Assembly (NCBI RefSeq): GCF_009873495.1
Contig: NZ_CP046703.1
Span: 372,001 to 436,000 of the forward strand
Source: Nostoc sp. ATCC 53789
GTDB taxonomy: Bacteria > Cyanobacteriota > Cyanobacteriia > Cyanobacteriales > Nostocaceae
DNA: 64,000 nucleotides
Direction of reading: 5' to 3'
Made by a program: the position numbers and the translations under genes. The notes below the pieces were generated by a model. It was not told where the DNA came from, searched no databases, and saw nothing but the letters and a program-made list of their open reading frames with translations. Positions within the stretch are counted from its first letter, which is position 1; every line of letters starts with the position of its first letter. Positions 44,984 to 53,973 of the stretch are shown here, in pieces.

Positions 44984-47077
44984 TTAACTTTCAGAGACTT
45001 CTTCCTGTCGCTTGAATACTAGCAATGTGATGTCATCAAATACTTTTTGTTTACCAATATGTCGTCGCACATCTAAAATTACTGCATCTTTAATTTCTGA
45101 TGCTGATTTGTGCCAGTTGTGACTGATTATTTCACATAACGGTTCAAGTCCGTATTGATTTTTATTGATGTCTTTGGCTTCGGTAATACCATCGGTGTAG
45201 AGGACAACCCCATCACCTGGTTGTAATTCCAGGGTTATATCGCTAATAAAATCAGTTATGTCATCATCTAAACCAATGGGGAAACCCAAGTCCATCGTGT
45301 CAATAAGCTCAATTTGCCCACCTTTGCGGATGATGATTGTTTCTTCGTGCTGTCCACTGATACTTATTTGCCCTTGAGCATAGTTGAGAATCACCAATGT
45401 CAAGTTCTTCTCAGAGTTCATCCGTTGCACGTTCTTACAGATGGTGCGGTTGAGTGTGTCAAAGAAGCGCACTGAATCAGATTCGCGGATTTCTTTGAGG
45501 AGGCGAACTGCTGTTTGTGTCATTAACATTAACAATCCACTTTCTAGTCCATGTCCAGTTACGTCTCCAATACCAAGAGTTACTACTCCGTCGGTGTGCA
45601 GTACATCGTAGTAATCGCCGCCGACTTCATCCGCAGCTTCCATAAAGCCAGCAATATCTAGTCCTTCAATAGCTTCTAGTTCTTCTGGTTTTGGGAGAAT
45701 CATCTGTTGCATTCGCCGAATTATATCGAGTTCGGCACTCATGCGGAGGTTTTCTCCTTTGAGTTTTTCATTGAGAATATTAATTTCTTCATTAGCTTCG
45801 GCTAGTTCAGCAGTGCGTTCTTGAACTTTAATTTCTAGATTGTGGGCATAATCTTCCAATTGCCGATAGGAAAGCATCAGATTTTTCCATAAAACCTGTA
45901 CAAGACCAATTATTAAGGCGCTGATAACAGTTAATAATGGTGTAAATACAGGAATTAACCAACCACCAAGAAAAGCAATGTAAGCACTGCTAAAAATAAT
46001 CACCACAGCTAGTAATAAACCACCTATGGTCAGCCAACGTTTTTTAATATAAATTGTGCCAAAGGTGGCACTGTATCCAGACCAAAAGATGATTAAGAAC
46101 CAGTTTAGAGGTTTAACGATAGCTCGCATCATTGGGCGGCCATCTATGGCGGCGCTGAGAATCTGACTGGTAAGATTTGCGTGAACTACTACTCCAGGGA
46201 CTAGCTCTGTAGGAAAAAATAAATTGCTATTGTAAGGTGTACTATAGCTATCATTTAAACTGGGAGCTTTTGCACCGATCAAAACTAGGCGATCGCGTAT
46301 AAAATTAGCAGGTATGCGATTTTCTAAAACATCGGTCATGGAAATATGAGGAAAGCTCTCTAGCCCACCTCGATAATTAATTAAAACTTGATATCCTCCC
46401 ATGTCAGCTTCGTTGTATTGCCCATCATTGCTAGATAGAGGTACAAACTTAGCTTTACCTAAACCGTAGATTTGTTTATCTGCGTTGATTGATTTTAATT
46501 CAATGCCTGCTTTTTCTAAATATATTAAGGCTAGTTTAACTCCTAGCCCTTGAGCTAAACTTTGATCGGGTTTACCTAATAAAATAATACCGCGTCGGAT
46601 TTTGCCATCTGTATCTAAGAGTAAGTCGTTGGCAGCTACTTGACTCTGTTTAGCTAAAATTGGTGGTGGTGCAACTGGTTTTCCGGCAACTTTTTCAATG
46701 CCAATAAAATTGGGAGTATTTTGAAATTCTTTGACGAGTTCTGCGTGTCCCGGTTCTACAGGTAAATCTCGATAAATATCGATGGCGATCGCTCTTGGTT
46801 GTTGTGCTTTGATATTGTGAATCATTTTCGCCATAACGCGATCGGACATCGGCCATTGCTTGACATATTGAATATCTGGCTCATCAATTGTGACAATCAC
46901 AATTCGTTTGTCTATAGCTTCTTGCGGACGAATACGAAATAATTGATCTAAAGTTACCCATTCTAAAATTCTAAAAACACCTATATTACTCCCTGCAATG
47001 ACCAATCCGGCAACACAGGGAGTAATTATCAGCGTTCCTTGCCATTTTTTAAGTGATTTTTTGAGTTTTTGCCACAT
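44984..47077 (-). CDS. CHASE2-domain PP2C (SpoIIE-type) phosphatase
   Basis: 697 residues. TM1 is at about 17-35, then an extracytoplasmic CHASE2 sensor (about 40-315: IVIVTIDEPDIQYVKQWPMS, AIAIDIYRDLPVEPG, DRLVLIGAKAPSLNDSYSTP). Three further membrane helices lie at about 325-400. A coiled coil (about 405-455) leads to the SpoIIE/PP2C domain, whose metal-binding acids are in DEVGGDYYD, GIGDVTGHGLESG and LYTDGITEAKD. It should dephosphorylate the STAS protein in response to an envelope signal. It starts six bases after the stop of the DUF928 gene, so it belongs to that transcript. Confidence 0.9.
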   Translation of the reverse strand: MWQKLKKSLKKWQGTLIITPCVAGLVIAGSNIGVFRILEWVTLDQLFRIRPQEAIDKRIVIVTIDEPDIQYVKQWPMSDRVMAKMIHNIKAQQPRAIAIDIYRDLPVEPGHAELVKEFQNTPNFIGIEKVAGKPVAPPPILAKQSQVAANDLLLDTDGKIRRGIILLGKPDQSLAQGLGVKLALIYLEKAGIELKSINADKQIYGLGKAKFVPLSSNDGQYNEADMGGYQVLINYRGGLESFPHISMTDVLENRIPANFIRDRLVLIGAKAPSLNDSYSTPYNSNLFFPTELVPGVVVHANLTSQILSAAIDGRPMMRAIVKPLNWFLIIFWSGYSATFGTIYIKKRWLTIGGLLLAVVIIFSSAYIAFLGGWLIPVFTPLLTVISALIIGLVQVLWKNLMLSYRQLEDYAHNLEIKVQERTAELAEANEEINILNEKLKGENLRMSAELDIIRRMQQMILPKPEELEAIEGLDIAGFMEAADEVGGDYYDVLHTDGVVTLGIGDVTGHGLESGLLMLMTQTAVRLLKEIRESDSVRFFDTLNRTICKNVQRMNSEKNLTLVILNYAQGQISISGQHEETIIIRKGGQIELIDTMDLGFPIGLDDDITDFISDITLELQPGDGVVLYTDGITEAKDINKNQYGLEPLCEIISHNWHKSASEIKDAVILDVRRHIGKQKVFDDITLLVFKRQEEVSES

Positions 47078-47083
47078 TATTCT

Positions 47084-48214
47084 TCAAAAAGCGTCTGTCA
47101 ATGGTTGAGAGGCAATATTTTCTAGTCCAACTTGCTTGAGTAAATCGTGCCATTCAGTAGCGAAAGCTTTATTATTTGGTTGCGATCGCTTTGCCGCCGC
47201 TAAAATTTTTAGGGTATCATACCATACACCAGCCTCAGCATATTTAGTGGCTAATTCCACAGGAGATGAGGCTAACTCCTGCTCATTAAATGTAGCCTTG
47301 ACTCGTTTTATCCACCCTGTTACAGAATAATTATCAGGTCGGAGAATTCCGCCTGGTTCAATAGGTGCAAAATACCACAGGTAATTTTTATCTATTACTA
47401 AAGGTGGTGCTGCTGGAGGTAACGTAATACTAACTACACCACCATCGGGAGGAACTTTTAGCATTGTCGAATAATGGGGATTTCCGTCTTCGTCTTGGAG
47501 GCTGAAAAATACGGTTTCTGCGCCAACTGGAGGCAAATAGACAAAAATTGTGGGGCTTGCTAATACAGTGCGTCCCTGTTTGGTAGGGGGAACTAATGCT
47601 GTTAATGGTGCAGTTTTTCCCCTTGTACCACCACCGATGCTGCTTCTGGGGGTTGAATTTCCACTAGGTAGAGTCAATTGCACATCACCCCTGGTTCCGC
47701 CGCCAACGCTGGTTTTAGGTGTTGAACCTCCTGGTAAAGCAAATTGCACATCGCCCCTGGTTCCGCCGCCAACGCTGGTTTTAGGTGTTGAACCTCCGGG
47801 TAAAGCAAATTGCACATCGCCCCTGGTTCCGCCGCCAACGCTGGTTTTAGGTGTTGAACCTCCGGGTAAAGCAAATTGCACATCGCCCCTGGTTCCGCCG
47901 CCAACGCTGGTTTTAGGTGTTGAACCTCCGGGTAAAGCAAATTGCACATCACCCCTGGTTCCGCCGCCAACACTGGTTCTAGGTGCTGAACCTCCGGGTA
48001 AGGTGAATTGGACTTGTCCGCGAACGCCACCGCCAACACTGGTTTTGGGGGCTGCATCGTTGGGAAATTTAAATTCCACACTAATGAGAACTTGATTGGT
48101 AACAGTTGGTTTCTCTTGATAGAGAAGGCTTGCTAATGTAGAATTGCTTGTCAAAACTATTAATGTGCCGCTAATAGTGAAAAATAAAAATATTTTAGAA
48201 TTAAACTTAACCAT
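47084..48214 (-). CDS. DUF928 secreted protein with 22-residue tandem repeats
   Basis: About 376 residues. ATG 48214 follows aggtgag; a GTG two codons earlier (48220) is the alternative. A signal peptide (FFTISGTLIVLTSNSTLAS) precedes a repeat region of seven GGG(T/V)RG units with a period of 22 residues (66 nt). The four central units are nearly identical: VGGGTRGDVQFALPGGSTPK. The conserved DUF928 domain follows (RTVLASPTIFVYLPPVG, TLPPAAPPLVIDKNYLWYF, VTGWIKRV). The family is often found beside CHASE2 and CHAT genes in cyanobacteria; its function is unknown and it is probably periplasmic. Confidence 0.85.
   Translation of the reverse strand: MVKFNSKIFLFFTISGTLIVLTSNSTLASLLYQEKPTVTNQVLISVEFKFPNDAAPKTSVGGGVRGQVQFTLPGGSAPRTSVGGGTRGDVQFALPGGSTPKTSVGGGTRGDVQFALPGGSTPKTSVGGGTRGDVQFALPGGSTPKTSVGGGTRGDVQFALPGGSTPKTSVGGGTRGDVQLTLPSGNSTPRSSIGGGTRGKTAPLTALVPPTKQGRTVLASPTIFVYLPPVGAETVFFSLQDEDGNPHYSTMLKVPPDGGVVSITLPPAAPPLVIDKNYLWYFAPIEPGGILRPDNYSVTGWIKRVKATFNEQELASSPVELATKYAEAGVWYDTLKILAAAKRSQPNNKAFATEWHDLLKQVGLENIASQPLTDAF
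47640..48040. repeat. 66-bp coding tandem repeat in the DUF928 gene
   Basis: The word ctggttccgccgccaac recurs at 47691, 47757, 47823, 47889 and 47955, a strict 66-bp period. Diverged copies lie at both edges. Near-identity of the central units points to recent expansion. Confidence 0.92.
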
Positions 48215-48234
48215 ACTCACCTCTTATGCTACGT

Positions 48235-50880
48235 TTACAACCAATTACCGACAAGAACGAAAGAAGACCAAAAATAAGGATGTTTGTATAAAGGATTAGC
48301 CATAATTTTGATTTGTGCCTGTTGCAATGCCTCAGCTTTGTTTAGTTTTTGATTACTCAATTGGTGATAAAATTCTTTCATTAAGGAGGAAGTAGACTCA
48401 TCACTTACTGACCATAAACTAGCAAGAGTACTTTTAGCACCAGAACGCAAAGCAAATCCAGCTAAACCTAAAGTTGCACGATTATCACCTACGGCTGTTT
48501 GACAAGCACTCATCACTAATAATTCAATCGGTTCTACGTTTGTTTGACTTCTGTTTTTAAACAAAAGATCAAAATCTTGAATGGAAATGCGATCACCCCA
48601 GGTCAACAAAAAGGTTTCTTCTGGGTTGGAACTGAATTGACCGTGAGTAGCAAGGTGAACTATGGGGAAAGATTTATTAGCGATCGCCGCTTTTAAACTG
48701 TCTCTGCTAAACTTCTTATCTAGCAACACTTGGGAATTAACTTCTGTCGTAACTTCTTTAATTTCTTCTGTAACTCCAGGTAGGGGATTGAAGCCTTGGC
48801 GTGCTTCCGTTAATCCAGCCGCTAACACGCTCAATTTTTGGCGTTGCAGTCCTTGAGGAAATAGTTGTAATCCAGGACTGAGAACAACACTATAATTTTC
48901 GATTAAATACTGTTTGCCATCATACAGAACAGCCATTGGCAAGTTTCGCAATAAACTATCTGGAATGAAAACTAAAGTTTTGATATTACTTTTCTGGAGT
49001 GTTGCTTGAGCAGGTGCAACCAGCCAGTTATAAATTTCTTGGGAGAGTCGCAAACGCTCGTTACTGGGATAACCAGGGGATAGGGAAGAATAAAGTTGTT
49101 TTAAGGTAGCTTCTATTTGCTGTTTTGGTAGTTGGGTGCTGTAGTGACGCAGAGGTTGATTAGGAACTGAAAGAATGACTTCCAGGCGATCGCTTAAAAT
49201 AATTGGATAAATAACGGCTGCGTGCAAGTCAATTTTTTCTAAAACTACAGGATTGCTATTATCTAAGCAAGCATCCCGAAAAAAGTTATCCAGTTCCGCT
49301 AGTTGCAAAGCTTCCATCACTTGCAGAGCTTGTTTAAGGTTGCTTTGATTATCTTTTTGCAACAACAAGCTGACGTAATCTCGATAAATCGGTTCAACAC
49401 TTTCTTTAAAATTAAACTGTACATCCCTGTTAATTGCCACTAAATCACTACGTAGTGATTGCAAGTTATTAAAAGCAATCTCATAAGCAGGGATGGCGCT
49501 ATTACTATCTCCTTGTTCTTTAGCAATTGCCCCCACCTGTCCCGCCGCACGAGCTACTAAATCTGGAGCATTTATTTCTTGAGCTATTGTTAGTGCTTGT
49601 TGTGTCAAAGTTGCCGCATCTGCCAACTGGTTATTTTCTTGGTAGAGTTTACCTAGTTGGTTAAGTGAATAAGCTTCGGCTCTCGGATCTTTGATTTCTT
49701 TAGCTTGTTGAATAGCTGTTGCTAGCAAGTGGGAAATTTTAACGGCGTTGGTGTCCAAAAGTGCTTTTATACCTTCTCCTGCTGGCTTTAAATCCATCAA
49801 ACTTTCTGCAAAGTTAATCTTGGCGTAAATAGCCGGACGACTAGGAGGAAGTTGAGCAAGATTAGTTTCTATTTCTGGAATTAATGCTTGTGCTGATTCC
49901 CCGTTTTGTACTTTAACTAACAAGCTTAATTGATTTAATTGTGCTTCTAATTTAGCCTGTGCTTCTGAAGCTAAATTAACTGCTTGTTGGTAGTATGTCC
50001 AAGCAACATCATATTCTTCTAAGTCTCTGGCAATATTGCCAATACTAAATAAAACTGCACTCACATCAGTTGGAGAGTTAAATTGTTTACTAATTTGCCA
50101 ACTTTTATCGAGAATTATTTTAGATTGTTTTAAATCACCAACAGTTTGCAAAGCAATGCCTAAACTTCTCAATCCTTGAGCCTTTAAAAGACTGTCAGGT
50201 TGATTTTGCAATTCTGTCACAAGTTCTTCTAACAAAGTTTTGGCGCGGCGATATTGTCCAAGTGTTTGCAAACCTTGCGCCTGATTAATTTGACTGATGA
50301 GTTTACCTGTTTTATCACCTGTGCGCTCATAAGTGACTGCTGCTTGTTTCCAAGTATCTATAGCTGTATCAGTTTGTCCTTGCAGAAGTTGAAGAGTTCC
50401 TTGTGTATTTAATGCCTGTGCTAATAGTAAAGTACTTTTAGTATCGGGATTTTTGAAGTTTTTTATAATATTAATACTTTCAACGATCGCAGTATGTGCT
50501 TGGGGAATTTTGCCTAAATCTTTATATGCCAATCCTAAATAATTAAGCACTTGAACTTGGCTAATAGTTTCGTTTTGTGATTGATAAAACTTTAGTGCAT
50601 TTTCCCAGACTCTAGCTGCTTCTGTGTATTGTCCAGATTGATAGTATTTTTTTCCTTGCTGTAATAATTCTGAAGAGTTTGGTCGTTGTTTCACTACCTG
50701 CTCTGAACCTAATAATATAGGTTCATTAGCAACAGCAGGAATGTTCTTGATGATTAATAAAAAACTTAATATTATACAAGCAAAAAAAAGCCATAAAACA
50801 TTATTTTTCTGGTTTGAAAATAACCAAAATCGTTTTTTGTTTAAATTATTGTACCTCTTTGCCCTGGATAGTTTTTTCAA
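48235..50880 (-). CDS. TPR-CHAT protein (caspase-like protease)
   Basis: 881 residues. A membrane anchor or signal (VLWLFFACIILSFLLIIKNI) is at about 28-48. About ten TPR-type repeats span about 70-480 (for example SGQYTEAARVWENALKFYQS and VLNYLGLAYKDLGKIPQAHT). The C-terminal CHAT domain has the catalytic His in VHLATHGQFSSNPEETFL and the catalytic Cys in LLVMSACQTAVGD. CHAT proteases are separase/caspase relatives. The apparent start is TTG 50880. It lies 14-20 bases upstream of the DUF928 gene and 72 bases downstream of the haemagglutinin gene. The substrate is unknown. Confidence 0.88.
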   Translation of the reverse strand: MKKLSRAKRYNNLNKKRFWLFSNQKNNVLWLFFACIILSFLLIIKNIPAVANEPILLGSEQVVKQRPNSSELLQQGKKYYQSGQYTEAARVWENALKFYQSQNETISQVQVLNYLGLAYKDLGKIPQAHTAIVESINIIKNFKNPDTKSTLLLAQALNTQGTLQLLQGQTDTAIDTWKQAAVTYERTGDKTGKLISQINQAQGLQTLGQYRRAKTLLEELVTELQNQPDSLLKAQGLRSLGIALQTVGDLKQSKIILDKSWQISKQFNSPTDVSAVLFSIGNIARDLEEYDVAWTYYQQAVNLASEAQAKLEAQLNQLSLLVKVQNGESAQALIPEIETNLAQLPPSRPAIYAKINFAESLMDLKPAGEGIKALLDTNAVKISHLLATAIQQAKEIKDPRAEAYSLNQLGKLYQENNQLADAATLTQQALTIAQEINAPDLVARAAGQVGAIAKEQGDSNSAIPAYEIAFNNLQSLRSDLVAINRDVQFNFKESVEPIYRDYVSLLLQKDNQSNLKQALQVMEALQLAELDNFFRDACLDNSNPVVLEKIDLHAAVIYPIILSDRLEVILSVPNQPLRHYSTQLPKQQIEATLKQLYSSLSPGYPSNERLRLSQEIYNWLVAPAQATLQKSNIKTLVFIPDSLLRNLPMAVLYDGKQYLIENYSVVLSPGLQLFPQGLQRQKLSVLAAGLTEARQGFNPLPGVTEEIKEVTTEVNSQVLLDKKFSRDSLKAAIANKSFPIVHLATHGQFSSNPEETFLLTWGDRISIQDFDLLFKNRSQTNVEPIELLVMSACQTAVGDNRATLGLAGFALRSGAKSTLASLWSVSDESTSSLMKEFYHQLSNQKLNKAEALQQAQIKIMANPLYKHPYFWSSFVLVGNWL

Positions 50881-50952
50881 ATTAATCCTATTTTTTACAT
50901 AAAATAATCTATTTAGTTATCTTACAAGGATAAATTATTAATTTTTGAAAGT

Positions 50953-53900
50953 TTATAAATCGCTACAATTAGGATGCTTTTGAGATAAACTCTCTTGAGG
51001 TAAAGATGCTATTAATTCTATTTGTCCTTGGGCATTAATTCTCAAGCTTGTGGCTTCGACAATTTGTTGTCTTATTGGAGTAATTGTAGAAGAACTATTT
51101 ACTTGATTACTGTTTTGTGTTTGTGCAGTTATAAAATCTCGCGTATCTGACAATATAGTTTGACCACGAATGGTTGCTGTAGGGTCTGCTGGTAAACCTC
51201 CCCTACCTGTCACAGTAAAAGAATTACCTTCTGTGGATGCACAACTAGGAGTAACTATTTTATTATTGCGATCGCTCTCTGGGTTTGGTACTCCTATCAA
51301 AGCCGAACTTGGAGCTGCATTCGGTTTATTAATTGATTCAAGGCTAGAAAAATCTAACACAGGATTAGGAATTTCCGGTGGAGGACTAAGAACTTCTGGT
51401 GGAGGATTGGGAACTTCCGGTGGAGGATTAGGAATTTCCGGTGGAGGACTAGGAACTTCTGGTGGAGGACTAGGAACTTCTGGTGGAGGACTAGGAACTT
51501 CTGGTGGAAGATTGGGAACTTCTACTTTTTTGGCGCTAGAAGTAATATTACTGAAAGGGGTGAGTGTATCAGCAAACCCGATTCCTTGAATCTCTCTGGT
51601 AGTAATATTAATATTGCCACCACTACCTAAGAATGCATTGGCTGTAATATCACTGTTTTCTTCGGGAACAGCAAACAGTAAATCTGTGTTGATAGTGATG
51701 TTAGCACCATTTCCACCTGTAGTTTCATTACCTGCGATCGCCAAAATACTACTTCCACGGCGTAATGATAACGAATCTGTTAACTGGAGATTAATATTAC
51801 CGCCTTCAGTGCTGACTGTTTTTGTGGAAATTAGAGCTTGATTATCAAGGGTTAATTGGTTTCCTTGGATCTCAATGTTGCCACCAATCCCACTACCTTG
51901 GCTAATGGTGGAAATAGCAGCACCATCCCGAATCTCAACTTGTTGGGAATCGACAAAGATATTACCGTTGTTACCGCTAGAACCCAAACTTGTATTAGCA
52001 AATAAACCCGTATTTGCACCAGACAAGAGAACTCTGTTTGTAGCTTTGACTACTATATTACCAACATTTCCTAAACCTTCTGTTCGAGAAAATATCTGAC
52101 TATTATTAGTAGCAACAAAGGAGCTAGTATTAATTTCTATATCACCAGCTTTCCCTGCACCTATACTCTGGCTTCCTATATTTGAGTTATTTAATAAAAT
52201 TGAATTAGCATTAATAATGATATTGCTAGCATTACGACGATTACTTATGGTGAATAATTTAGCTTGGTTAGCTTCTAAAGAATTAGTAGTAATGATCAGC
52301 TTTCCATCTGTCCTTGTTATACTTCTACCCAAAGAAATCAATGGTGCGTTTAGCGTTACATCACCGCCTTGTCCAGCACCAAAGGAAAAACTACCAATAA
52401 ATGACTCTCTAAGTGGAGCTTGTTCTTGAATAATTGCAGATTTACTGTTGAGAGTAATGTTACCTCCATCTGTACCAAAAGAAATAATTCGTGATGATGG
52501 TGGCATGACAATATCATCCTGAGCTAAAAGTGTGATATCTCCACCAGGTTTTAAGAATGGAAATGTAGAATAATCAATTCCCAAACTCGTCAGAAATTGG
52601 GGAGTAATAATTTTCCCCCGTGAATCAATGATAATGTTTCCTGTCTTTGCACCCCTACCAAATGTGCTTAGTGCAAAGTTAACTCTAATATCACCCGATA
52701 GAGAAGAATTAGGTTGATACTGATTGGTTAAAAAAACCAGTCCTCCCGAATTGATAATTTGATTGATAGTGATATCTGCGCTTGTTGGTTTACCATCTGT
52801 GCTAGGAGTAGGTGAAAAAGCATTGATTACTCCTTTGATTCCAGTTGGCTGAAAATTAGTAGTTCCCGCTCTAATATCAACAGTAGGTTGAGCGCTGCCA
52901 TTAATGATAACCTGCGTTAATCCATCGGAAAGAGTAACTGTTTCGTTAATAAAGTTAGTTGTATCAGGACGGTTCACGTTAATATTATTGATTCTTACAC
53001 TTCCACCTGCAAAAATATGAATGGAATCTCCTGTATAACTATTAAAATTAACATCTCCACTTGAACGAATAATTGGGTCGTTAAAGCTAAATAAATCTCC
53101 TTCTTGCCCGTTAATTTGTTCGAGGTTAAAATTACCACCACTAAAAAATTGAGTGTCCCCACTAATCGCATTGGCTGAACGGAAAACCATATTTCCACCA
53201 GAAAAGAAGCCACTGGAGGGATCATTTAAGGCAAAGATATCTATCTTATTTCCTTCAGCTAACAGTTGCTGTTTAGCTGAGGCAATGAAAGGGTAATTTA
53301 GGTTGTCCCGCACTTTTAGAGTATTACTAGCTTGCAAGGTTAAATTACTACCTGCTTGCAATTGCCCTTGTAAGTCAATATTTGTACCAACTAAAGTCAA
53401 GTTTTGTCCAACTGATAAATTACCACTGTTAGCGATCGCACCTTGGGGCGCTAACCAACTTTCTAACCCCGGAGGAACATTGACAGTTAACAAGGGGGGT
53501 GCTTTAGGATCTTGAGTAGTAAATTGATAACCGTTTTTGAACAAAAGAGCGTTGCTGGTGCTAGCAAAGAAAGAACCAGAGATATCCAAACGCGCATTTG
53601 TACCGAAAATTATGCCGTTAGGATTAATTAAGTAAAGATTGGCATTTCCTAATACTCCGAGTCTACCGAAAATATTAGAAGCGTGGTTTCCTGTAACTCG
53701 ACTCAGGATATTTTCGACTCCAGAAGGATTAGAAAAGTAAACCCGTTGCTGATTACCTACATTAAAATCTTGAAAACTGTGGAATAGGTTACTACCTCGA
53801 ATTGCTCCGCCATCTATGCGATCAATGTTACCTTTGGTACTTTGAACATTAGGTGAAAGAACAGAGCGTTCGACTCCCAAACTTTCATCAGCAGCTATTT

Positions 53901-53973
53901 GAGCTACAGCAGTTGTTGTTGAACTCAGAATACAGGCGATCGCAGCACTGCTTGTTAAAATTTTCATCAGCAT
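50953..53973 (-). CDS. Filamentous-haemagglutinin-type secreted protein
   Basis: 1006 residues. A signal peptide (ILTSSAAIACILSSTTTAVA) precedes the two-partner-secretion domain. This contains SNLFHSFQDFNVGNQQRVYF, LSRVTGNHASNIFGRLGVLG and NLYLINPNGIIFGTNARLDI, including the NPNGI and N-x-x-L-x-N signatures. A beta-helical body of repeated G-D/N-I strands runs to about residue 830. Then come eight heptad-like proline-rich units (VPSPPPE type, DNA 51369-51520) and a C-terminal region with two or three Cys. The gene starts at ATG 53973, or 53967. No TpsB/ShlB-type transporter gene is seen in the window. It heads the CHAT-DUF928-CHASE2 operon. Confidence 0.88.
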   Translation of the reverse strand: MLMKILTSSAAIACILSSTTTAVAQIAADESLGVERSVLSPNVQSTKGNIDRIDGGAIRGSNLFHSFQDFNVGNQQRVYFSNPSGVENILSRVTGNHASNIFGRLGVLGNANLYLINPNGIIFGTNARLDISGSFFASTSNALLFKNGYQFTTQDPKAPPLLTVNVPPGLESWLAPQGAIANSGNLSVGQNLTLVGTNIDLQGQLQAGSNLTLQASNTLKVRDNLNYPFIASAKQQLLAEGNKIDIFALNDPSSGFFSGGNMVFRSANAISGDTQFFSGGNFNLEQINGQEGDLFSFNDPIIRSSGDVNFNSYTGDSIHIFAGGSVRINNINVNRPDTTNFINETVTLSDGLTQVIINGSAQPTVDIRAGTTNFQPTGIKGVINAFSPTPSTDGKPTSADITINQIINSGGLVFLTNQYQPNSSLSGDIRVNFALSTFGRGAKTGNIIIDSRGKIITPQFLTSLGIDYSTFPFLKPGGDITLLAQDDIVMPPSSRIISFGTDGGNITLNSKSAIIQEQAPLRESFIGSFSFGAGQGGDVTLNAPLISLGRSITRTDGKLIITTNSLEANQAKLFTISNRRNASNIIINANSILLNNSNIGSQSIGAGKAGDIEINTSSFVATNNSQIFSRTEGLGNVGNIVVKATNRVLLSGANTGLFANTSLGSSGNNGNIFVDSQQVEIRDGAAISTISQGSGIGGNIEIQGNQLTLDNQALISTKTVSTEGGNINLQLTDSLSLRRGSSILAIAGNETTGGNGANITINTDLLFAVPEENSDITANAFLGSGGNINITTREIQGIGFADTLTPFSNITSSAKKVEVPNLPPEVPSPPPEVPSPPPEVPSPPPEIPNPPPEVPNPPPEVLSPPPEIPNPVLDFSSLESINKPNAAPSSALIGVPNPESDRNNKIVTPSCASTEGNSFTVTGRGGLPADPTATIRGQTILSDTRDFITAQTQNSNQVNSSSTITPIRQQIVEATSLRINAQGQIELIASLPQESLSQKHPNCSDL
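51369..51520. repeat. 21-bp coding repeat (proline-rich units)
   Basis: On the plus strand the word tccggtggaggattagga and its variants recur with a 21-bp period. They encode PPPEVPS-type units in the haemagglutinin gene and look like a linker or cell-wall-spanning segment. Confidence 0.85.

Noticed and set aside
47640-48040. CRISPR-like array
   Set aside because: The repeat is contiguous, has no spacers of differing sequence and translates into a protein repeat. No cas genes are present in the window.
47550-48095. Long open frames on the plus strand and in a second minus frame across the DUF928 repeats (181 and 135 codons)
   Set aside because: The 66-bp period is a multiple of three and lacks stops in several frames, so these are shadows of the repeat. 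Only the minus frame with signal peptide and DUF928 domain is supported.
51170-51589. 139-codon glycine-rich plus-strand frame opposite the haemagglutinin gene
   Set aside because: It is the antisense of the proline-rich repeat; no start signal or domain.
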